From NCBI GenBank assembly GCA_031552845.1, contig JAVBMC010000082.1, positions 1 to 29,695 of the forward strand: a DNA stretch of 29,695 nucleotides, given 5' to 3'. Below the pieces are notes generated by a model. The model saw nothing but the letters and a program-made list of their open reading frames with translations, had not been told where the DNA came from and did no database searches. How positions within the stretch are numbered: the stretch's first letter is position 1; each line of letters starts with the position of its first letter. This DNA is from JAVBMC01 sp031552845. GTDB taxonomy: Bacteria > Verrucomicrobiota > Kiritimatiellia > RFP12 > DVOR01. The position numbers and the translations under genes are program-made. Below, one piece after another: positions 15,271-24,039 of this stretch.

Positions 15271-15406
15271 TTTTCGATGGATTAAGAGGGGGAGCGGTCG
15301 GCGATTTTGCGTGGATGCACGTAGCTTGCGGGCAAGGGACGGCGGTTTCGAGGAATAGGTAGTGAAGCGTTGTATTGAGGCGTTTAAAGCGCCCGTCATT
15401 CGTACA

Positions 15407-15427
15407 ATAATGCGAAAGTGGCATTAT
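15407..15427. promoter_or_regulatory. inverted repeat upstream of rny (possible operator)
   Basis: ATAATGC (15407-15413) and GCATTAT (15421-15427) are perfect 7-bp inverted arms around a 7-base spacer. They lie about 50 bases before the rny ATG. The right arm overlaps a possible -10 box (TATAGT, 15425-15430), although no good -35 accompanies it. It could bind a dimeric regulator or fold in the leader. Confidence 0.35.
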
Positions 15428-15475
15428 AGTATCGACGCTGTTTGCAAATTATGTTAAACTTTGGGTGGTATTATT

Positions 15476-17053
15476 ATGACTTCGTACGATTGGTATAATT
15501 TGAGCGATGCGGCGACTTTCCTGACGGTCGGATTGGCGGGGGGAGTTGTGGGGTATGCTTTGCGGGGCTTGATTGGGCGCTGGAACTCGGACTCGATCGA
15601 AAAGCAGGCGCAGCTGCGTCTGGAAGAGGCCGAGATGGAGGTCAAGAGCAAGCTGAAGGAGGCCGATATTTTGGCGCGTGCCGAGGTGGTGAAGGTCCGC
15701 GAGGAGTTTGAGAAGCAGACCAAGACCCGGCGTAATGAGTTGGAGGAGATTGACCGCCGCCTGTCGCTGCGTGAAGAGAACTTGGACAAGAAGAACGAGG
15801 TGCTCGATAAGAAGGAGGCCGCTTTTGCCCAGAAGTCCGAGGTGTTCGAGCAGCAGCGCGAAGAGTTGAAGGGCAAGCAGCAGGATTGCGATAAGAAGTA
15901 TCAGGAGGCGGTGACCCGTTTGCAGCGGATGGCCGGCTTTACCGTTGATGAGGCGCGCAAAGAGGTTTATCATCGGGCTGAAAGCGAGTTGCGTACCGAG
16001 GCCGGGAGCTTGGCTCGTAAGATTCAGGAAGAGGCCAAGGAGACTGCCGACCGCGAAGCGCGCCGCTTAGTCGCCCTCGCGACGCAGCGTTATGCCATGT
16101 CGCACGGCGGCGATGGCATGACGGCGATTGTGACGTTGGGCAATGATGAAGTCAAGGGACGCATCATCGGCCGCGAGGGACGGAATATCCGTGCGCTCGA
16201 AGCGGCGACCGGTGCGAGCATGTTGGTTGACGATACGCCCGGCGCGGTGGTGATTTCGTGCTTCGACCCCTTGCGTCGTGAAATCGCCAAGCGGGCATTG
16301 GAGCAGCTGGTGGCTGATGGACGTATTCATCCGGCACGGATTGAAGAGGTCATCACGCATGTGAAAGAGAATCTGGAAGATGTGATCCGCGAAGTGGGCG
16401 AGACGGCTTGTTATGAAGCCAAAGTGGCCGCGGTGGATCCGTCAATCATCAAGGTGCTGGGACGGTTGCGCTTCCGCACAAGCTATACGCAAAACGTTTT
16501 GCAACACTCGATTGAAGTGGCGCATCTGATGGGCTTGATGGCGGGTGAACTTGATCTCGACCCCGCTATTGCACGGCGGATGGGCCTGTTCCATGACATC
16601 GGTAAAGCTATTGATCAAGAAGTTCAAGGCGGACATGCTGTCATTGGTGCCGAATTGCTTCGCCAGGCAGGCGAGTCGCCGCTGGTTGTCAACGGTGTGG
16701 CCGCGCATCATGGCGATGTGGAGGCGCAGAGCCTGTATGCAATCCTGTGCTCGACGGCGGATGCTATTTCCAGTTCACGCCCGGGAGCGCGTGTGGAGGC
16801 GGCAGGACTTTACGTACAGCGCTTGGAGCAGCTTGAGAAGATTGTCTCCTCATTCCCCGGCGTGCTGAAGAACTACGCCGTGCAGGCCGGACGTGAGTTG
16901 CGTGTGATCGTCAAGCCCGAAGAGATTGACGACAACGATGCACAGCTTTTGGCAAGGGATATCGCCCGCAAGATAGAGGCCGATATGCAATATCCCGGGC
17001 AAATCCGTGTTGTGGTCACACGCGAGACACGGTGTATTGAATTTGCTAAATAG
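15476..17053 (+). CDS. rny: ribonuclease Y (membrane-anchored endoribonuclease)
   Basis: The product is 525 residues from the ATG at 15476. An in-frame TTG at 15461 is less likely. Domain order matches RNase Y: one N-terminal membrane helix (about 13-33), a long Glu/Lys-rich coiled coil (about 40-200), and a KH domain with GRIIGREGRNIRALE near 228. An HD phosphohydrolase domain follows, with H344 (LQHSIEVAHL), the H373-D374 pair in LFHDIGKA, and H411-H412 in AAHHGDVEA. These are the metal ligands of the family. The length is normal (about 520). The enzyme initiates decay of 5'-monophosphorylated mRNAs at the inner membrane. It is transcribed alone, divergently from the LRR gene, and converges on rluD. 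Its TAG overlaps the rluD stop by 8 bases, so the two transcripts must be antisense at their ends. Confidence 0.95.
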   Translation: MTSYDWYNLSDAATFLTVGLAGGVVGYALRGLIGRWNSDSIEKQAQLRLEEAEMEVKSKLKEADILARAEVVKVREEFEKQTKTRRNELEEIDRRLSLREENLDKKNEVLDKKEAAFAQKSEVFEQQREELKGKQQDCDKKYQEAVTRLQRMAGFTVDEARKEVYHRAESELRTEAGSLARKIQEEAKETADREARRLVALATQRYAMSHGGDGMTAIVTLGNDEVKGRIIGREGRNIRALEAATGASMLVDDTPGAVVISCFDPLRREIAKRALEQLVADGRIHPARIEEVITHVKENLEDVIREVGETACYEAKVAAVDPSIIKVLGRLRFRTSYTQNVLQHSIEVAHLMGLMAGELDLDPAIARRMGLFHDIGKAIDQEVQGGHAVIGAELLRQAGESPLVVNGVAAHHGDVEAQSLYAILCSTADAISSSRPGARVEAAGLYVQRLEQLEKIVSSFPGVLKNYAVQAGRELRVIVKPEEIDDNDAQLLARDIARKIEADMQYPGQIRVVVTRETRCIEFAK

Positions 17054-18002
17054 CTGACGGCCCGGCTGGTAATATAAAGTCAGCCGGGAAGGGTGCTTTG
17101 AAAGTCATGCTGGCGCCCGTGCGCGGGTGCTGCAGCGTCAGTTCAGCTGCATGCAATAGTTGGCGGACAGGGACAGGCGTTAATTTCTTATCCCGCATGG
17201 ATGAACCATAGACCGCATCACCTGCAATCGGACAGCCGATGTGCGCCGTATGTACGCGGATTTGATGCGTGCGGCCGGTTTCAATCTTGCATTGCACCAA
17301 CGCTGTGCCATCCGGATAAACATTTTGCAACTTATAGTGGGTAATTGCCTCTTTGCCATTGCGCTCAACAACAGCCATCTTTTGACGGTGGATGGGATGG
17401 CGTCCAATCAGCGTGCGGATGGTGCCCTCCATCGGATTGGGGCGTCCGTGTGTACGCGCAAAGTAGGTCTTTTGAATGGTCTTTTCTTGAAAGGCCTGTT
17501 TCAAACTATTCATCGCCAAATCGTTTTTCGCGACAACAAGCAAACCGCTGGTATCTTTGTCCAATCGATGAACAATACCGGGGCGTTGGACTCCGCCAAT
17601 ACCGGCTAGGTCTTTGCAGTGAAAGAGCAGGGCATTGACGAGGGTGCCTGAGGCATGTCCGCAGGCCGGATGAACCACAAGTCCTGCCGGTTTATTGATG
17701 ACGATGATATCACCGTCCTCATAGACAACGTCCAGCGGAATATCCTCCGCCGTCACCTCAAGAGGCTCAGGCTCGGGCAGGGTGACTTCAAAGACTTCCC
17801 CGCTTTTGATCTTAGCGTTAGCCTTGAGTTTCGAACCGCCTGTCACGCAGCCGTTCTGAAGCAGCATTTGAATGAATGAACGCGAATGCTCCGGCAAACG
17901 GCGCACCAGCCAGACGTCCAGACGCTCGCCTGCCTCTTCAGGAAGAACGGTCAGCGTGATAATGCCGAGGGCATCGGCATCGGTATCAATGGGCTGCTCC
18001 AC
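17046..18002 (-). CDS. rluD: RluD-type 23S rRNA pseudouridine synthase
   Basis: An N-terminal S4 domain (ERLDVWLVRRLPEHSRSFIQ, with VTGG near 50) is followed by a RluA/RluD catalytic domain. Catalytic Asp lies in HRLDKDTSGLL (near 146), with GRTHQIRVH and GDAVYG further on. It should isomerise uridines in helix 69 of 23S rRNA. The frame stays open upstream to 18164, but that part overlaps the 3' end of secA in another frame and reads as nonsense. The GTG at 18002 gives 318 residues, close to the usual RluD length of about 326. The ATG at 18047 is an alternative. Both overlap secA (by 17 or 62 bases), so translation is probably coupled. This is the last gene of the seven-gene minus-strand operon. 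Its stop overlaps the rny stop on the other strand. Confidence 0.9.
   Translation of the reverse strand: MEQPIDTDADALGIITLTVLPEEAGERLDVWLVRRLPEHSRSFIQMLLQNGCVTGGSKLKANAKIKSGEVFEVTLPEPEPLEVTAEDIPLDVVYEDGDIIVINKPAGLVVHPACGHASGTLVNALLFHCKDLAGIGGVQRPGIVHRLDKDTSGLLVVAKNDLAMNSLKQAFQEKTIQKTYFARTHGRPNPMEGTIRTLIGRHPIHRQKMAVVERNGKEAITHYKLQNVYPDGTALVQCKIETGRTHQIRVHTAHIGCPIAGDAVYGSSMRDKKLTPVPVRQLLHAAELTLQHPRTGASMTFKAPFPADFILPAGPSAI
17061..17088. terminator. GC-rich hairpin just inside rluD, downstream of rny
   Basis: CCCGGCTG (17061-17068) and CAGCCGGG (17081-17088) form a perfect 8-bp stem with a 12-base loop, 8 bases beyond the rny stop and inside the 3' end of rluD. No T-run follows on the plus strand. 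It could slow or protect the rny transcript end, but it may simply be coding sequence. Confidence 0.3.
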
Positions 18003-21000
18003 AGCACTTCTTGTATTTCTTGCCGCTGCCGCAGGGACAGGGATCATTACGGCCGATTTCAGCACTGGCGGAGTTGACGCGCGGCGCCGCTGCAGCAGGT
18101 TTGTCCGGCGTCGAAGCATCGTGCGTGGTCGTCTCGGCCATACGCTGTTCCAAGAGTGCGTCAAACGCGGCGGTCAATTCGGAATCCTGAATAGGTGCAG
18201 TGGGTGCCTCTACATCGGCCATGTTGGTTGTGAGCCTTGCCGGTGCGGTTGAGGCGCGGCGCATGCGTTCAAATATCTCCAGCGAGGTAGTTGCCCTGAA
18301 TGCTGCATGGGTTACGTCGGACTTGATGTTCGTCATGAGGTTCTCAAACATGTTGAAAGCTTCACGCTTGTATTCAATCAACGGATCGCGTTGGCCGTAA
18401 CCGCGCAGGCCGACGCTGTGGCGCAGATCATCCATCGCCCGCAGATAGTCCTGCCACTGTTGGTCGATGCCGGAGAGAAACACCTGACGCTCCATCACGG
18501 GCAATACTTCCTGCACCTCCATGGCGCACTTGCCCTCATAAGCTTCTGAAACACGCGCATAGATGGCCTTTGCGGCATCCTCGGGCTTGCCGACCCACTC
18601 CTTCACTTCGGCTTCAGTGATGGCGATGGGGAATGTCGTGCCGACCCACTCCAGCAAATCCTCGGGCTCTGCATCCTTTGCGCTGCCGAGGAACCCTTCG
18701 CATTGCGTGAGGATCATGTCATTGAAGACATCAAGGATACGGTCGTGCGCACTGTTCTGCATCAAAATCTCTTGGCGCAACGCGTAAATGATCGTTCGTT
18801 GTTTATTCATGACGTCATCGTACTCCAGCGTCCGCTTGCGGATCGAGAAGTGCTGCTGTTCGACGCGGCGCTGGGCGTTTTCAACCGAACGGTTCAGCCA
18901 GCGGTGCTCCATGGCGTCGCCTTCCTGCATGCCGAGGCGGAGCATGATCTTGGAAATGCGCTCCGAGCCGAAGAGACGCATTAGGTCATCCTCAAACGAC
19001 ACATAGAAGCGAGAAGAGCCCGGATCACCTTGGCGGGAACAACGGCCGCGCAGCTGGCGGTCAATACGGCGGGATTCATGACGCTCGGAACCAATCACAT
19101 GCAGACCGCAAGGGCGTTCTGCGAGCAATTGGCGTAATGTCTTTGCTTCGCCATTCGGCTTGGCATCCAGTGGAATCTGTGAACGGATAATATCCTGTGC
19201 GACCCACACAACATCGGGACCGAGCTTGATGTCCGTACCACGGCCGGCCATGTTCGTTGCAATCGTAATCATGCCGGGCTGTCCGGCCAACGAAACAATC
19301 TCGGCTTCGCGAGCATGATTCTTGGCGTTGAGCACGTTATGAGGAATGCGCGCCATGCGCAACATACGCGAGAGCACCTCGGAGGTATCAACCGTCACCG
19401 TGCCCAACAACACCGGCTGACCTGCCGCATGGCGCTTCTGAACATCGTCCAAAACAGCTTTGAACTTCTCGCGCTGAGTACGGTAAATCTGGTCGTTCTC
19501 ATCAACACGCCGGACAGGGCGGTTGGTGGGGACGGAAACCACGTCGAGCTTATAAATCTCATTGAACTCCGCCGCTTCGGTTTCAGCTGTGCCGGTCATG
19601 CCGGCGAGCTTGGAGTAAAGACGGAAGTAGTTTTGGATCGTGATGGTAGCGAGCGTCTGCGTCTCGCGTTCAATCTCGACGCTTTCCTTTGCTTCGACAG
19701 CTTGATGCAATCCGTCAGACCAACGGCGCCCGGGAAGAATACGCCCGGTGAACTCGTCAACAATCATGACGCGGTTTTCTTGCACCACGTAGTCGACATC
19801 TTTTTCGTACAGGCAGAACGCACGCAGGAGCTGGTCAACCGTGTGAACGCGTTCGCTGCGGACGGCAAAGTCGCTTTGGATTTGCTGACGCGCTTGAGTC
19901 TTCTCGATAGGAGAGAGCTGGGCTTGTCCCTCCAAATGGGCCATGGCGGTCACGACGTCCGGCATAACGAACATCTCAGGATCTTGCGGTGCCAAGCTTT
20001 CGCATCCGCGGTCAGTCAACGAAACCTCGCGGCTGCGCTCGTCAATGGTAAAAAGAAGTTCTTCACGCAGTGAACGCGCATCCTCTTTACGCATTTCCGT
20101 GAGCATGGAGTTTTCAATCTGTTCGTGCAGTTTGCGGACGGAGGGGTCTTCCAGGAGGTGCAAGAATTGCTTATGCTTCGGCATGCCGTGGTAAACTTTA
20201 TACAGGAGGCGTTGAGCTTTCTCTTTGTCATCAGCCGCCAGCGCATCTTTTATTTCGGCGCAGAAACGGTTGCAGATTTCATTCTGTTCGCGCACCAAGC
20301 GCTCAATGCGCGGACGCAGGTCAACATACTGAGCAGAGGAGCTGTGTTGTGCAGGACCTGAAATAATCAGCGGCGTACGCGCTTCGTCAATGAGGATGGA
20401 GTCAACTTCGTCAACAATCGCAAAGTGATGGCCGCGTTGTACGACTTGTGCAGGATCCATGGCCATGCCGTTGTCGCGCAGATAGTCAAAGCCGAATTCG
20501 CTGTTGGTGCCGTAAGTGATGTCGCAGGCATATTGGGCGCGCTTCTCGGTCGGATTCATATGGTTCTGAATACAACCAACTGTCAGGCCGAGGTATTCAT
20601 AGAGATGACCCATCCACGTGGCGTCGCGCTGTGCCAGATAATCGTTGACGGTCACGACATGCACATTCTTGCCGGAGAGGGCATTGAGGTACATCGGCAG
20701 AGTAGCCGAGAGGGTTTTACCTTCACCGGTCTGCATTTCGGCAATCTTGCCGCGATGTAACACGATGCCGCCCATGAGCTGTACGTCAAAGGGAACCATC
20801 TCCCACGTCAATTCGTGTCCGCAGACTTCGCGCTTTGTGCCGCACAAACGGCGGCAACCGTTTTTCACCACTGCAAAGGCTTCGCAAAGAATGTCATCCA
20901 GCGTTGCGCCTTTTACTAAGCGTTCTTTAAACTCTGCTGTTTTGGCGCGGAGCTGTTCTTCGCTCAGTTTTTGATATTCTTCTTCAAGGCGGTTGATTTC

Positions 21001-21072
21001 GACGACTAACGGACGCAGTTTTTTTAGATCGCGCTCGCTTTTGGTTCCAAAGATTGTTTTTAAGAGATTCAT
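17986..21072 (-). CDS. secA: preprotein translocase ATPase SecA
   Basis: This 1028-residue protein has the SecA order. It has Walker A in MQTGEGKT (113-120), DEVDSILIDEARTPLIISG starting at 221, the cross-linking domain, and the second ATPase half with MAGRGTDIKLG and GRCSRQGDPGSSRFY. A helical scaffold follows, and the C-terminal zinc finger NDPCPCGSGKKYKKCC binds Zn and SecB or ribosomes. It drives post-translational export through SecYEG at the inner membrane. After the DEVD/DEAR block there is an insertion of about 130 residues (about 245-370, including YKVYHGMPKHKQFLHLL). This is the long form seen in Bacteroidota and PVC bacteria. Its ATG lies 8 bases after the antiporter stop with only a weak ribosome-binding sequence, which suggests coupling. 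Its 3' end overlaps rluD. Confidence 0.97.
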   Translation of the reverse strand: MNLLKTIFGTKSERDLKKLRPLVVEINRLEEEYQKLSEEQLRAKTAEFKERLVKGATLDDILCEAFAVVKNGCRRLCGTKREVCGHELTWEMVPFDVQLMGGIVLHRGKIAEMQTGEGKTLSATLPMYLNALSGKNVHVVTVNDYLAQRDATWMGHLYEYLGLTVGCIQNHMNPTEKRAQYACDITYGTNSEFGFDYLRDNGMAMDPAQVVQRGHHFAIVDEVDSILIDEARTPLIISGPAQHSSSAQYVDLRPRIERLVREQNEICNRFCAEIKDALAADDKEKAQRLLYKVYHGMPKHKQFLHLLEDPSVRKLHEQIENSMLTEMRKEDARSLREELLFTIDERSREVSLTDRGCESLAPQDPEMFVMPDVVTAMAHLEGQAQLSPIEKTQARQQIQSDFAVRSERVHTVDQLLRAFCLYEKDVDYVVQENRVMIVDEFTGRILPGRRWSDGLHQAVEAKESVEIERETQTLATITIQNYFRLYSKLAGMTGTAETEAAEFNEIYKLDVVSVPTNRPVRRVDENDQIYRTQREKFKAVLDDVQKRHAAGQPVLLGTVTVDTSEVLSRMLRMARIPHNVLNAKNHAREAEIVSLAGQPGMITIATNMAGRGTDIKLGPDVVWVAQDIIRSQIPLDAKPNGEAKTLRQLLAERPCGLHVIGSERHESRRIDRQLRGRCSRQGDPGSSRFYVSFEDDLMRLFGSERISKIMLRLGMQEGDAMEHRWLNRSVENAQRRVEQQHFSIRKRTLEYDDVMNKQRTIIYALRQEILMQNSAHDRILDVFNDMILTQCEGFLGSAKDAEPEDLLEWVGTTFPIAITEAEVKEWVGKPEDAAKAIYARVSEAYEGKCAMEVQEVLPVMERQVFLSGIDQQWQDYLRAMDDLRHSVGLRGYGQRDPLIEYKREAFNMFENLMTNIKSDVTHAAFRATTSLEIFERMRRASTAPARLTTNMADVEAPTAPIQDSELTAAFDALLEQRMAETTTHDASTPDKPAAAAPRVNSASAEIGRNDPCPCGSGKKYKKCCGAAH

Positions 21073-21080
21073 AGTTTCGT

Positions 21081-23318
21081 TTATTTGTGATGAAGAATAG
21101 CCATCATTTGTGAAGGAGTCTCAGCTTTGAGCAGCGCGGTGCGGCCTTGATCGTCAAAGGCGTCGCGCACAGCGGCAATGAACTCCATGTAAGGGGCGTT
21201 GTTGCCTTCCGCCGGTGAAAGAACAAGAATGATAATCTGCGCCAGCTTGCCGTCCAGTGTTTGGAAGTCGGCGCCTTTGCGGCAGATGCCCACGGCACAC
21301 GTCAGCTTTTTGACGGAGTCGGTCCTGCCATGCGGCATGGCCAATCCATCGCGTAATCCGGTCGGCATGACAGCCTCGCGCCGCAGCACGGATTGGATAA
21401 CCGCTTCGGGGCTTGAGAGATGCCCCTGCTTGGCCATCGCGGCCACCATCTCACGGATGATACCTTCGGGTGTGGTGCTTTCAAGGTGCGGGAACATATG
21501 CGAGAGAATCAGATATTTGCCGAGACGCTGCTTCAGGCGCTCGACTTGAACAGGGGCGCCCTGGTTGGCCACGATTCCTTGAAGATCATAAGGCTTGCGC
21601 AAAACGGCCAGGGTGGCCTCAATCTCCGCGATAACCTCCGTCAAGGCGGTTTGCACCAAAGACTTCTCGTGCCGTTCACAGAAGAAATCAATTGAGCAGT
21701 CCTTCATTTCGATGGTAATGCTTACGGCGTCTTTACGCACTTGGAAGTTGTGGTGCCCCATCTCCAAATCATGAACAAAGAAACCTTCCTTTTCAAATAC
21801 GTGCAAAAGCTCATCGGTAATCATCTTAGTCAGCTCAGGCGTCGGCAGGGTATAGGTCAGAGAAGGCGCATCGTCCGCATCTTTAGCTTTACTGCGTAAA
21901 CCGCGGCGGTCGCTTTGGAATACTTTAACGAGCATGGGCGGTGCGGCAATCGTTGTCAACAGCGTCATGAGAATCGCCACGGTAAACACCTCTTGCGACA
22001 GGAATCCGCCGGAGAGACCGACGCCTGCAACGATAAGCGCGACTTCGCCACGCGGTACCATGCCGATGCCGACGCGCATCGCGCCACGCAGTTTAAACCC
22101 GCAGGCCAACAAGGGCAATCCACATCCCAACAGTTTAGCCAATATCGCTAGGACGGTATAAACAAGGCCGAATACCAGCACGATCGGCAACCCGTAGAAA
22201 GATGCCTGTCCGGTAGTGGAGAAGATTGGACGCACATCCACCAGCATACCCATCACTGTAAAGAAGATAGGTACAAGGAAGGTTGCAATCGGGTGCAGAT
22301 TTTCGCGGATAGCGTGGCTGATGTCGGTTCGCGAGAGTGCAAGCCCCATCACATAAGCGCCGATAATCATCGCCAAGCGCGCCTCTTCAAAGAAGCCTGC
22401 AACAATCATCGTGAGCCCAAGCGCCATGATTGAAATCGCGGTCTTGGAACCAAAGCGCTTCAATCCGCTGCTGATCCAACGCGAGAATAAGACGGCTGTG
22501 GCTGTCGCCGCAATCCAAACGGTGATAGTCTGTGCGGCACCGCGCCCGATCACATGCCAGTTCATTTGGCCGGCGGCCACTTCACTCTTGGCGATGCCGA
22601 TGCCGATTGCGAGTAAGATCACGCCGAACACATCGTCAATCACTGCGCCCGAAAGGATGGTCACGCCCTCGGGCGTCTTCATCTTCTTACGCTCCGAAAG
22701 AATGCGTGCGGTGATGCTGACGGAGGTCGCTGTGGACATCACGCCCAAGAAAATACACGCCGGATGGAAAAAGGTGTAGTGGTCGTTGGGGAATATCTTC
22801 GAGAGGAAGTAAATGCCGATGAGGTCGCCGGTGATGAAGGACGCCAGCACGCCGCCGATACCGACCACCGAGCCCACCACGATATAACGCAGGAATAGCT
22901 TTAAGTCGGTTTCAAGCCCGACGACAAACAGCAGGACGATTGAAGCCACGGAACACAGTCCGTAGAGTTCGGGTGAGACGGCCATTTGAGAAACTGCCAC
23001 ATCAGGCGGTGTAAAGAACAGGCCTTGCTCAAACCCACGGAGGAAGGGCACGTTAATTCCGCCTAACGCATAGGGGCCGATGACGATACCCGCACAGATT
23101 TCGCCTAGCACGCCCGGCAGTTTTAAACGCTCAAATACCACATTGCCAATTTTAGCCGCAAAGAGAATCAACCCGATCTGAATCGCTAAACGCATCATAC
23201 GGTCGGTCATGCCTCCGCCATGCTCTTCCATAAGTCCTTCAGATGCAAATGTGCAAAGGGGCAGACAACAGAAAAGGAGTGTGAGAAACTTCGCGCGATA
23301 GCCGGTGAACTTAAACAT
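21081..23318 (-). CDS. CPA2-type cation/proton antiporter with C-terminal PTS EIIA-like domain
   Basis: This 745-residue protein starts with an extra hydrophobic, signal-like segment (AKFLTLLFCCLPLCTFASEG). A KefB/NapA-type membrane domain of about a dozen helices follows (about 35-460), with family-typical stretches such as LPGVLGEICAGIVIGP, VVGLETDLKLF, SATSVSITARIL and VPRGEVALIVAGVG. A soluble linker (about 470-600) leads to a domain like PTS fructose/Ntr EIIA (about 605-740). In this domain LRDGLAMPHGRTD places a His at residue 663, where EIIA carries its phosphoryl group. The protein likely exchanges Na+ or K+ for H+, with activity perhaps set by phosphorylation. Its ATG overlaps the stop of the upstream pseudouridine synthase by 8 bases (ATGTTTAA), and secA follows 8 bases later. 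Confidence 0.88.
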   Translation of the reverse strand: MFKFTGYRAKFLTLLFCCLPLCTFASEGLMEEHGGGMTDRMMRLAIQIGLILFAAKIGNVVFERLKLPGVLGEICAGIVIGPYALGGINVPFLRGFEQGLFFTPPDVAVSQMAVSPELYGLCSVASIVLLFVVGLETDLKLFLRYIVVGSVVGIGGVLASFITGDLIGIYFLSKIFPNDHYTFFHPACIFLGVMSTATSVSITARILSERKKMKTPEGVTILSGAVIDDVFGVILLAIGIGIAKSEVAAGQMNWHVIGRGAAQTITVWIAATATAVLFSRWISSGLKRFGSKTAISIMALGLTMIVAGFFEEARLAMIIGAYVMGLALSRTDISHAIRENLHPIATFLVPIFFTVMGMLVDVRPIFSTTGQASFYGLPIVLVFGLVYTVLAILAKLLGCGLPLLACGFKLRGAMRVGIGMVPRGEVALIVAGVGLSGGFLSQEVFTVAILMTLLTTIAAPPMLVKVFQSDRRGLRSKAKDADDAPSLTYTLPTPELTKMITDELLHVFEKEGFFVHDLEMGHHNFQVRKDAVSITIEMKDCSIDFFCERHEKSLVQTALTEVIAEIEATLAVLRKPYDLQGIVANQGAPVQVERLKQRLGKYLILSHMFPHLESTTPEGIIREMVAAMAKQGHLSSPEAVIQSVLRREAVMPTGLRDGLAMPHGRTDSVKKLTCAVGICRKGADFQTLDGKLAQIIILVLSPAEGNNAPYMEFIAAVRDAFDDQGRTALLKAETPSQMMAILHHK

Positions 23319-24039
23319 GTTGTCGGGTATCCTGTGTTAATGATTGAATTTCCGTGGGGGATAAATCCCGCCACTCGCCCGGATGCAAGGTGTCATCCGT
23401 CAGGCGGCCGATTGAAATACGGCGCAACTCCAGCACGGTCAAGCCGGCGGTGGAACACATCTTACGGATTTGACGGTTGCGTCCTTCGCGCAGCACCATC
23501 TCCAACAAATGCACATGATCGCGTCCGCGTTTCAGGACCGTCACATCTACCGGACGGATTTGATAACCGTCCAACTCCATTGGTCCAGTCAGAATGCGCA
23601 GTTTCTCAGGCGTCAGATGTCCGGCCACTTTAACATGATAACACTTCTCATGCCCGTAACGCGGGTGGGTCATGTGGTTGATGAAATCGCCGTCGTTCGA
23701 CATCAACAGCAAACCTTCGCTGTCCTTATCCAACCGTCCCACCGGCAGCAACCGCTCCGGCAAATCATTCACCAGATTACAGATGGTTTCCCCTTGGGCA
23801 TCATCCGCACTGCAGATAATTCCGCGCGGCTTATAAATCAGAATCGTCCGATGTTTTTCGGTTGCAACCGGCAGAGGTATTCCATCCACGCGGATGACAT
23901 CACGCGTAATATCGGCACGGAACCCGGGTTCGAGCATAACGTCATCGTTGACGCTTACCCGCCCGCTTTCAATCAACGCCGCTGCGCCCCGTCTGGAGGC
24001 GATACCGCGTTGAGCCAATATATTCTGCAACCGTTCCAT
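23311..24039 (-). CDS. rluB: RsuA/RluB/RluE/RluF-family rRNA pseudouridine synthase
   Basis: This 242-residue protein has an N-terminal S4 RNA-binding domain (LQNILAQRGIASRRGAAALIESGRVSVN). A RsuA-type catalytic domain follows, with the nucleophilic Asp at 104 in VGRLDKDSEGLLLMSNDG, then LREGRNRQIRKM. This motif set separates it from the RluA/RluD family gene in the same operon. It lacks the long C-terminal tail of E. coli RluB and so is a compact form. Which rRNA uridine it modifies is uncertain, and rluB is the common default name. The start codon shares one base with the hisS stop (TAATG), and its own stop overlaps the antiporter start. Confidence 0.88.
   Translation of the reverse strand: MERLQNILAQRGIASRRGAAALIESGRVSVNDDVMLEPGFRADITRDVIRVDGIPLPVATEKHRTILIYKPRGIICSADDAQGETICNLVNDLPERLLPVGRLDKDSEGLLLMSNDGDFINHMTHPRYGHEKCYHVKVAGHLTPEKLRILTGPMELDGYQIRPVDVTVLKRGRDHVHLLEMVLREGRNRQIRKMCSTAGLTVLELRRISIGRLTDDTLHPGEWRDLSPTEIQSLTQDTRQHV

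Larger units (their letters stand above)
14941..15475. other. long noncoding divergent region between the LRR gene and rny
   Basis: About 535 bases lie here without a credible gene. Two short open frames (67 codons on +, 83 on -) have no recognisable domain, ribosome-binding site or membrane or signal pattern. The region holds a palindromic repeat cluster (15171-15270) and an inverted repeat close to rny (15407-15427). Otherwise I see no RNA gene, riboswitch or terminator that I can support. Part of it could be the rny leader or an unrecognised small RNA. Confidence 0.5.

Noticed and set aside
15376..15395. GGCG-TTTAAA-GCGCC hairpin upstream of rny
   Set aside because: Only a 4-bp stem with an asymmetric insertion; this could easily be chance.
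15173..15424. 83-codon open frame on the minus strand
   Set aside because: It reads through the palindromic repeat cluster, has no recognisable fold and looks like repeat sequence translated by chance.
18003..18164. N-terminal extension of RluD up to 18164
   Set aside because: It lies in another frame of the conserved 3' end of secA and encodes an Arg-rich stretch unlike any RluD N-terminus.
19315..20073. 252-codon open frame opposite secA
   Set aside because: A shadow of secA codon usage, with no domain or ribosome-binding site.
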